64,000 nucleotides of DNA, taken from assembly GCA_001692895.1 (NCBI GenBank), contig KV748192.1:434001-498000 (forward strand), read 5' to 3'. Below, piece after piece: positions 56,856 through 64,000 of the stretch (position 1 is the stretch's first letter; the number at the start of each line of letters is the position of its first letter). The stretch is from Cenococcum geophilum 1.58. Lineage: Eukaryota; Ascomycota; Dothideomycetes; Gloniales; Gloniaceae. Under the pieces are notes generated by a model that was not told the origin of the DNA, searched no databases, and worked only from the letters and a program-made list of their open reading frames with translations. A program made the position numbers and the translations under genes.

Positions 56856-57600
56856 CAATATAAAAGCCGTTCTATAATTAATTGCGGAGCTACTAATAAA
56901 TTTATAGATACCCAATTTATATATACTTATAACCTACCTACCTTACCCCTTACCAAAGCCCGCGCCCTATAACTCGCCAACAGTAGTTATACCGCATAGA
57001 AGATTACCCACATAGTATAACTCTACCTAGATATAAATGGGCACCAAGAAGAACTCTGGGCCTATATTACACCACTTACTAACTACCCTATTATCCTTAG
57101 AATAAACTAGCTCAAACAATATAACCCCGCCATTAACTAGAAAAAGAAAGAAGTAACCTTTAACTCTAAATACTATAGAGAGACCTACCTAGGACATGGC
57201 CTAGCCGCCTCTATCTACTCCCTAGGATACCAACCCAAGGAACCCCTTATTACCCTACCCACGACCAACTACCACTATATAAGTGCCGCGGCCTTCTACC
57301 GCATAGCACGTAGGAAAGGCTAGACCATTACCGTAGCCTCCTAATTATAACTATATAAGCTTAATAAAGAACAGGATTACGTCCTCTATAGTAACAGGAT
57401 AGATATAGTCGACCTCCTAGAAAACAATACCCCCGCAAAACTCTACGGACTTTCACCTTTAGACTTTAAGAAGTTTATAAAGCTTAAAAAAGGACTTACT
57501 AACAAGGAACTCTATAAGCTCCTCCCTAAGAGGTACCATGACTTTATTAACGTGTGCTCACAAAAGAGTATAGATATACTCCCCCTACATTAACCTAATA
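56856..57600 (+). pseudogene. A3 protease and linker to RT
   Basis: LIxCGATxxFI at about 56876-56910 is the retroviral-type aspartic protease site; the Asp is now Asn (NCGAT). ILGINWL near 57090 is the second conserved block (usually LG-x-x-W-L). The linker to RT includes ISAAAFYRIARRKG and LYGLSPLDFKKFIKLKKGLT and ends LPKRYHDFINV. Confidence 0.75.
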
Positions 57601-58870
57601 ACTATGCCATTAATATTAAATAAGGAAAAACGCCACCCTATAAGAGACCCTACCTAATATTAAAAGACGAACTTCTAGTTATTAAAAAGTATATCGACGA
57701 ACACCTTAATAAAGGGTTTATTCGCCCCAGCATATCCCTAATAGCCGCCCCCATTCTCCTTACTAAGAAGCTAGAAGGAGGTATTCGATTCTGCGTTAAC
57801 TACAGAGGACTTAACGCTATTACGATTAAGAACCAATACCCCGTACCGCTTATACGTAAGACTCTTAAGCGGCTTAGCTAAGCCAAAATCTATACTAAGC
57901 TCGATATTATTGCCGCCTTTAACCGCCTCCAAATATAAGAAGGTGATAAATAGAAAACCGCATTCGTATTGCGCTTTAGCCAATTTAAATATACTGTTAT
58001 GCCCTTTAGCGTATATAACGGCCCAGGCAGCTTCTAAAGCTATATTAATAACGCCTTATAGGACTACCTTAACGACTTCTACTCTACGTACCTGGACGAT
58101 ATACTTATTTATAGTAATAACCCTTCTAAGCATACCGAGCACGTTTAAAAGGTCCTATAGCGCCTTAGGGACGCAGGACTTTATATTAATTTAAAGAAGT
58201 GCGAATTCTTAGTTATAGAAGTAAAATACCTTAGACTAATCGTTACTACTAAGGGTGTCTATATAGACCCCGAGAAGGTACGCATAATTACCGAATGGTA
58301 AACCCCTAACTGCATTAAAGACGTATAAGCTTTCCTCGGTTTCGCTAACTTCTATTAAAAATTTATATACAACTTCTCGGGTGTTATAGCACTATTTATA
58401 GCAATAATGCGAACAAAGGGCCTTTCTATAAAAGGAAGAAAAACATATTTATATTTTATCTAGACGCCTAAATGCGAGAAGGCGTTCTAAGACCTTAAAG
58501 ATACTTTTACCAAAGCACCTATCCTAGCTTACTTTATACCAGGATAACAACTCTATCTCAAAACTAACTCCTTAGACCACGTTAACGTAGGCGTCCTCTC
58601 CTAGATAGGCGATAACAGTCTCCTCCACCTAGTCGCATTCTATTTATCTAAGCTTATACTATAAGAATATAACTATAAGATCTATAATAAGGAACTTCTC
58701 GCGATTATATAAGCGTTTAAGGAATTCCAACCGGAACTCTCCTTAGCAGAACCTAACTAGCCAACTAAAGTCCTTACAGATTATCACAACCTTAAGTACT
58801 TTATAACTATAAAATAGCTAAACCAACACCAAGCACGCTAGAACGAGTTCCTCTCTAGTTTTAACTTCAA
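57600..58870 (+). pseudogene. A3 reverse transcriptase and RNase H
   Basis: LVIKKYIDEHLNKGFIRPSI (57676), KLEGGIRFCVNYRGLNAITI (57768), YPVPLIRKTLKRLS, AKIYTKLDIIAAFNRLQI, KTAFVLRFSQFKYTVMPFSV, YSTYLDDILIYSNN (58080-58120, catalytic YLDD intact), VKYLRLIVTTKGVYIDPEKV, AFLGFANFYQKFIYNFS. RNase H: ILAYFIPGQQLYLKTNSLDH, YNYKIYNKELLAIIQAFKEF, LTDYHNLKYFITIKQLNQHQ. The open stretches at 57771-57983 (minus) and 57910-58194 (plus) overlie this gene and are not genes. Confidence 0.93.
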
Positions 58871-60680
58871 AATCATATATAGGCTAGGAGTATAAGGTAC
58901 TAAGCCTAATAGCCTAATACGCCGCTTATAAGACCTTCCTTAGTCTAAAGATAACCCCCGCAACCAGTTCTAACAATAAACAATCCTAAAAGCACGGAAT
59001 TTGGCCCTAGGTATACTACTTACAATAGAGCCAACTATACCTCAGCTCTATACCATAGAACTAGAATTACCTCCTAAAATCAACAAGCTTATTACTACGG
59101 CATATAACACCTCTATTAACCTATTACTGCATTAACTTATTACCGCAAAGACCGCTAACGCCCATATGCTGCCAACTAAACTCCAAAGCTTAGGCTAGAT
59201 TAATATAGCAGCCTTAAAAGTAAAAGAAAACAGGCTCTATTATAAAGGCCGTCTATTTATCCCTAACTTAGAAAATCTACAACGGCAACTAATCTAAATG
59301 GCCTATAACCTCCAATTAAGCGGCCACCTAGGCAGAGGAGGAACCTATAAGCTTCTTAGCCGATACTACTTCTAGCCTAAAATGATAGACTTAGTTAAAC
59401 ACTTTATAGGCGCCTACTACGGTTATAAGCGCGCTAAGGCCTTTAATATAAAGTACTAAGGACTACTATACCCTCTACCAGTACCTATATAACGATAGGC
59501 AGATATCGCTATAGATTTCATTATTAACCTACTACCCTATAAGCAACATAGCCGTACCTATAAGAACATCCTTATAATAATATGCCGACTTATAAAAGAG
59601 CGCCACTACGTCCTAACCAAAGGCGTAGCCGTTAGCAATATCACTAACGCCTTTCTCCGCGAAATTTACCAATTACATAGGTTACCTAACTTGATTACGT
59701 CCGACCAAGGTATATAGTTTGGCTCTAATATATAGAGACAAATCTGCTAACGCCTTAGCATCTCCGTTAAGATATCTATATCCTTTTACTACGAAACTAC
59801 TAGGTAACCAGAAAACGCTAATGCTAGTATAAAAGCGTACCTATAACAGGTAGTCGCCTATAGTTAAAATAACTGGGTAGATTACCTCCTACTAGGTAAA
59901 TTCGCAGTAAATAACTACGTCTTAACTACTATAGGACTTACCCCGTTCTTCGCGAATAAGGGATATCACCCCCAATCTAGCATAGAACTACCAGAACCTA
60001 TTAATAAGAAACTGCTATATAGAAAACGCCTTAAAATACTACTTACTAACTAGCATACAGACTATATAAAAAATCTACTCGACTACTATAAGGGAGAAAT
60101 AGCCTAGGCTTAAGCAAAGCAGGCCTACTTCGCTAACCGTTATAGAACGCCACCACTAGAGATGCGTATTGGCGACTAGGTATAGCTAGATATATATAAT
60201 ATCTCTATACAGAGGCCTATAAAGTCACTCAATTATAAGAACCTCAGCCCCTACCTAATTAAATAAGTTATTAATAGGGGAGCCGTATACAAGCTAGAGC
60301 TCCTACCTGCCCTAGCCACCCACGGGATATAGCCTATATTTTACCCATAGCTACTATACCTTCACCAGCCTAACCCCTTATTGGGGCAGACACAGCCTAA
60401 ACCCTTACTAGTACTAATCCGAGATAAGAACAAAGACAAGAACTATAAGGAGTGGACCGTTAAACAAATTATTAACTCTAAATACTTTAGTAAAGGCAGA
60501 GGACGATGGCTTTACTACAGAGCTATATATATAGGATTTAACATAGATTAGCCAGAATGGCAACTATGGGAAGACTTTAAAAATGTAAAGGATCTAATTA
60601 GCGACTTTTACTACGCGAACCCACAGAAACCGGGCCTAAGTAGAGATTTTATACCTAATCCTCTATGGGAGCCCTTATAG
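58871..60680 (+). pseudogene. A3 integrase and chromodomain
   Basis: H2C2 zinc domain at about 59320-59440 (HLGRGGTYKLLSRYYF, FIGAYYGYKRAK, both Cys changed to Tyr). Catalytic core: ADIAIDFIINLLPYK (first Asp), LITSDQGIQFGSNIQRQI (second Asp), ENANASIKAYLQQVVAYSQN (Glu). GPY/F-like tail at 60170-60310. Chromodomain at about 60445-60600 (WTVKQIINSKYFSKGRGRWL, EWQLWEDFKNVKDLISDFYY). Ends near WEPL-S at 60680. Damaged by a moderate number of Gln to stop changes. Confidence 0.9.
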
Positions 60681-60973
60681 AGTTAAACCGTTATATATTG
60701 CTATGTAGAGGCAAATTACCGTTAGATTACTATCAGATTGTAGTAAAGTGCGATTATATAACCGGAATATCGTTAAGATATCCAGAAACTTTAACCGGCG
60801 GTCAAAGTTGTCTAATTAGTTAAATTCTTAGATGCTAAGCCTTATTATATGACGTTATTTTAAGCCTTTAGCGATACCCCCCTTTCTTCTTTTCTATACC
60901 CTAAGTGTCCCTTCTACATATATATAGTAACCACAGCATCGCCGAAGCTCCGCCTCTATAGGAGGGGGGGTAG
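60681..60973 (+). other. A3 3' untranslated region
   Basis: Holds the hairpin module at 60785-60830, CCCCCCTTTCTTCTTTTC and a polypurine tract GGAGGGGGGG at 60961-60970, directly before the 3' LTR. Confidence 0.8.
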
Positions 60974-61165
60974 TGTCACAGAACCCCACCGCAGGGGCCT
61001 CCATAGAAGAGCCCCGTGCTCTCGCGTACACCTCGCGTACAGCTTATGTCAGCTACACGTAGGTATATCACCTCCTTACGCCCTCGACCCTTACGATCGA
61101 TCGCGCAACGTCTTATAGACTCCTCAAATACATACGTCTTGTAGCTACTGCCCCGTCCCGTAACA
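60974..61165 (+). repeat. A3 3' LTR
   Basis: Starts TGTCACAGAACC and ends CCGTAACA; 192 bp. Confidence 0.96.
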
Positions 61166-61170
61166 GATAT

Positions 61171-61946
61171 AAATAGGACCTAAATAACTAGATGGCCGTA
61201 AAAATCTTATTATAGATCTAGATACTACTATAACTAGAGTACCTTAACCCTTAGATATGGGAAGAACTAAGTACTAAATCTTTAAGCGCTAAGATATATC
61301 CCATTAACCCCATAGAATTTAACCTAATTAATAAACTACTATAAGTAAACCGTACGGCCCCTTCTCTATAGGAGTACCATAAAAAGGCAAAGAACGTTAC
61401 TAGCCTATAGTCCCTTAAAAGTGGACTACTTTACTAGAAATAGTTAGTAATAGTAGATAAATAGAACTTACGGACTTAGCTTATTACTAAAGCACATACC
61501 TAGGTTTTTATAACCTACCCTAGACAGAATAAGACTTATAAAATTATTGGTAACCGCTATTACTGGCCTAAAATAGTTATAAATATTAACCGTTATATAC
61601 GGAATTGCAATAACTATTATAGGTTTATAATTCTACGAGATAAGACCCTAGGATTATTAAAGCTACTTTTAATACTAAAACGCCCCTAGTAGTATATCTT
61701 TATAAACTTTTATAAACTACTAGTAGACTATAACGGGTATAATATAGTTATAATCCTAGTTAACCATTTTGGCAAACGCCCTTTTTTAATCCCCTATTAT
61801 AAGAATATTGATGCTAAAGAGGCGGCCTAATTATATATTTACTATATCTACTAAATTTATAAACTACTAGATACTATTATATTGGACCATAGGCTATAGT
61901 TTATATTAGCTTTTTAGAACAAGTTTGCTTAGATTTTAGGGATTAG
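61171..61946 (+). pseudogene. E integrase, truncated by C2
   Basis: Reads the end of the RNase H linker, a zinc domain (HTQVFITYPRQNKTYKIIGN, YIRNCNNYYRFI, second Cys lost), the core LLVDYNGYNIVIILVNHFGK, AKEAALYIYYIYIYKLLDTI and QFILAF-NKFA-ILGIS. The catalytic Asp in ILDH is visible. The Glu region is missing because C2 begins at 61947. Confidence 0.82.
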
Positions 61947-62193
61947 TGTAACAATTGTCTGCTAAATGTATTAAATTTTACTAAAGTTAGTTAAAGACTG
62001 CGTATATACATACGTACGCATCGACCATTAAGACCCCTAACTATTTAATATATAACTCTCTTATTATTCCTTTCTCTTCTTTATACAACGTCTTATTCTT
62101 AGCAAGAGCTATATACCCTTAGATTTAGATAAAATTTATATTATTTCTTTAAATCTTCCCTAAAGTCTCTCCGCGCCCTTATATTACGTTACA
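61947..62193 (+). repeat. C2 5' LTR
   Basis: 247 bp, TGTAACA to CGTTACA. It is shorter than the C1 LTR because a block of about 77 bp near the start is missing; the shared part begins at TTAAATTTTACT. Confidence 0.88.
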
Positions 62194-62219
62194 TTAAAAT
62201 AACTACTATTAAAATAGTA

Positions 62220-63620
62220 AACGAACTTAAACCTTCTGCGTTAACTATAATACAACAGTCCTTTACGGATGCTTTAGCCTAATAGTAAGCGATATTAGAA
62301 GCTTAGTACTAGCAATTAATGGGAGCAATTCGCGAAGAACTTTATAACCTTAAAGTACTTATAATAGAGACCCTAATAGCAACACCTATAAATAAAATTA
62401 AAATAACTATATATAAACCCGACCTATTAAATATAAACCCTAAACTAGTAATAGTAGCTTAACCCGTACCTATAATAAACCTAATACCTATTATAAAATC
62501 TAAAAAGCTTTCTAGCCCTTTAATATTTAATAAAAATTAAAATAACCTACGTCCCTTTATAACTAAGCTCTATTTTAAACTTTTAATAAACTATAACTAA
62601 TACCCTACTAAAGCTAGCAAGATTAGCTATGGAATATCTTATTTAAGTAAAGACGCTATATAAAATATAGACCCATTCTTCTATAATAATACCTTCGTTA
62701 ATTTTAAATCTTTATCTCTCTATTAGAATAAATATATAATAATATTATCCGTAAATATATAGCTATTACCAAACCTAAAACCCTATAATAACGGAACTGA
62801 GACTTTACTAGCTTCTTTTTAGAATTTTTAAGCTTTATTAGTAAACTAGATTAAAATAAAGCCGCTAAAGTTACTGCTCTCTATTAAGCTATTTTAGATA
62901 AAATTAGAGTATAGTTAGTAGATAGAAAACTGCTAAAGGACTTACCCAAATTTACTATAATATGTTAATAAATTAATAAGGACCTTTAATATAATAAATA
63001 AACTCATTCCCTAAAGCTAACTATACCTTATATTTAAAACTTTATAAATCTAATATATACCCTAAAGCGCGATCCGTCTTTAAAACTAAAAAGCCCTATA
63101 TATAACCCTATAGACCTTTATCTGCACAAGTAGAGGTTATAAATTGTATTACGCGCAGAGCGTATGCGGCAGGGGCCGTATAGCGTAGCGTAGGTCACCT
63201 GACCACCTACGGCCCGATAGATAGCCCGACCTTTACTACCCCTTTCTTTCTCTTTTAGTAGATGAGAGGAAGAACACAAATAAAGAACCAGTTACCTTAT
63301 ATTGCAATTGCAGTACCCCTAGGTAATACCAACAACCTTAATACTACTTAATCTTATATACCCTTAGGAACTAATAAATAAAGAATATAAGCTATAAATA
63401 GAGAATGCTTTAGATGTAGTAAAAAGGTATATATTTAAAGAAATTACTAAACTTACCCTTTTAAAAAGGTCTAATGTAGTTCCTCTTAGTCCTTAAATTA
63501 TACTTATTTTATAAATTATACTTAATTGCTATAAAGTATCTTACCTTTAGTTAATTTAGAAAATAAATTATCCTAGGGCTAAGTTATGCTTTAAGATAAA
63601 AAGTGGAAGAGTATAAGTGT
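62220..63620 (+). pseudogene. C2 gag, RIP-degraded and interrupted by a solo LTR
   Basis: Reads MGAIREELYNLKVLI, SYGISYLSKDAI, NIDPFFYNNTFVNFKSLSLY, YNNGTETLLASF and similar gag-like text, matching C1 in reverse. Interrupted at 63119-63334. Stops at Gln/Trp are dense. No intact zinc knuckle remains. Confidence 0.75.
63119..63334 (+). repeat. Solo LTR in the C2 gag
   Basis: 216 bp flanked by a perfect ACCTT duplication (63114-63118 and 63335-63339). The uninterrupted sequence is present in C1. It starts TATCTGCACAAG (ancestrally TG) and ends CCAACA. It is G+C-richer and much less RIP-altered than its host. The 5-bp duplication and TG/CA ends fit an LTR left by recombination of a full element. 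The family does not occur elsewhere in the window. Confidence 0.88.
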
Positions 63621-63699
63621 CTAGGCTCTTTTAGCGCTGATATATAATATAACTCCCTTAATATACTTAGTAAAATTTAAATACTTAGAAAATAGAAGG

Positions 63700-64000
63700 A
63701 AGTATAAATCCTTATAGATAGCGGAGCTACTAATATAGGCTTTATTAATACGAACTACGTAAAAACCTAATACTTAAATTTAAAGAAACTTAATAAGCTC
63801 TAAGGCCTATAAGGCTTTAATAGTAAGCCTTTAATATATAGTAAACTAACGCACTATACTCTTATAAAGATATAAATAGGCAAATACCTTAAATACGTTT
63901 CCCTATTTATAATACCCTTAAAGTATTATAAAGTAATACTTAGATACGGATAGCTAAAATAATATAATCCTTTAATTAGCTGGGTTAAAGAAATACTAAA
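63700..64000 (+). pseudogene. C2 aspartic protease, partial
   Basis: IDSGATNIGFINTNYVKT at about 63716-63770 carries the intact catalytic D-S/T-G triad. It continues HYTLIKIQIGKYLKYVSLFI and ISWVKEIL to the window end, as in Ty3 proteases where the second conserved block follows about 90 residues later. Confidence 0.8.

Larger units (their letters stand above)
54822..61165 (+). mobile_element. A3: complete and best-preserved Ty3 chromovirus
   Basis: 6,344 bp with 192-bp LTRs at 54822-55013 and 60974-61165 and a perfect GATAT duplication (54817-54821 and 61166-61170) inside element E. Internal region 5,960 bp. The LTRs differ at only a few C/T or G/A sites. It retains more CpA and more original codons than A1 and A2, so it is the youngest A copy here or was hit by fewer rounds of RIP. 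Confidence 0.96.
45298..61946 (+). mobile_element. E: Ty3 retrotransposon remnant, split by hAT, A3 and C2
   Basis: The plus-strand pol survives in three pieces (45298-45614, 53757-54821, 61171-61946) that join cleanly once inserts are removed at their duplications. The 5' end (LTR, gag, protease) is missing at the junction with H2, and the 3' part beyond the integrase core is cut by C2. It is older than all three inserts. Confidence 0.85.
61947..64000 (+). mobile_element. C2: Ty3 retrotransposon, 5' part (runs off the window)
   Basis: Starts TGTAACAATTGTCTG within the E integrase, with LTR, gag and protease on the plus strand. Collinear with C1 (18500-20533 reversed). The target duplication cannot be checked because the 3' end is outside. 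A solo LTR interrupts its gag. Confidence 0.88.

Noticed and set aside
1..64000. An alternative genetic code in which TAA/TAG mean Gln
   Set aside because: Stops also fall at Trp positions, Cys and His change to Tyr, catalytic Asp to Asn, and non-coding LTRs show the same C to T and G to A pattern. RIP explains all of it.
1..64000. Cellular genes, tRNA or rRNA genes, effector or biosynthetic genes
   Set aside because: Nothing with intact frame, introns or RNA gene structure was seen; all readable protein belongs to mobile elements or unidentified pseudogenes.

Overview
This window is a transposable-element graveyard from a filamentous ascomycete (Pezizomycotina-like). No cellular gene is recognisable. 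The DNA is AT-rich and saturated with TA dinucleotides. Almost every element reads as protein only if TAA/TAG are read through at former Gln or Trp codons, which is the signature of repeat-induced point mutation (RIP: CpA to TpA on either strand). The families are fungal: Ty3 chromoviruses, a fungal Ty1/copia element, Tad-like LINEs, Fot1/Pogo and Tc1 DNA transposons, hAT and MITEs. It is probably an AT isochore, centromeric or subtelomeric block. I name the LTR families A to F locally.

Layout. (1) 1-20533: a minus-strand Ty3 element, C1 (5' LTR 20210-20533), is broken five times: by D1 (1-1702, runs off the window), by A1 (2922-11998, TSD AGAAC), by LINE1 (12241-14929, 16-bp TSD), by a palindromic MITE (15026-15456, TA) and by LINE2 (15591-18026, 15-bp TSD). 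A1 holds a copia remnant (3336-9613), which holds a MITE (6227-7017, TA) that itself contains a smaller MITE-like unit. Removing the inserts restores a continuous C1 reverse transcriptase.

(2) 20534-37200: unidentified decayed coding DNA, then a LINE (copy H1, about 21896-33807). H1 is split by a Fot1/Pogo element (22062-31865), which is split by the complete Ty3 chromovirus F (23482-31432, TSD CCCAT). From 33810 to 37200 lie unidentified decayed genes with internal repeats.

(3) 37220-45297: LINE copy H2, split by a Tc1-type transposon (37450-43934, TA TSD, about 50-bp TIRs) that holds the gag-only LTR element D2 (37939-41988, TSD TCCTA), and by a 345-bp MITE (44330-44674).

(4) 45298-61946: Ty3 element E on the plus strand, split by a hAT-like element (45615-53748, 8-bp TSD AATAATAT, carrying A2 at 46461-52771), by A3 (54822-61165, TSD GATAT), and cut in its integrase by C2 (61947 to the window end; a solo LTR sits in its gag at 63119-63334).

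The nesting gives an order of insertion. A3 is the best preserved element: two 192-bp LTRs, a nearly complete pol reading and the only intact YLDD reverse transcriptase site seen here. Best leads for something undescribed: a repeat-bearing minus-strand pseudogene at 33800-36240, a hAT interior made of 12-bp repeats encoding tetrapeptides, a gag-only LTR family, and a hairpin module shared by unrelated LTR families.
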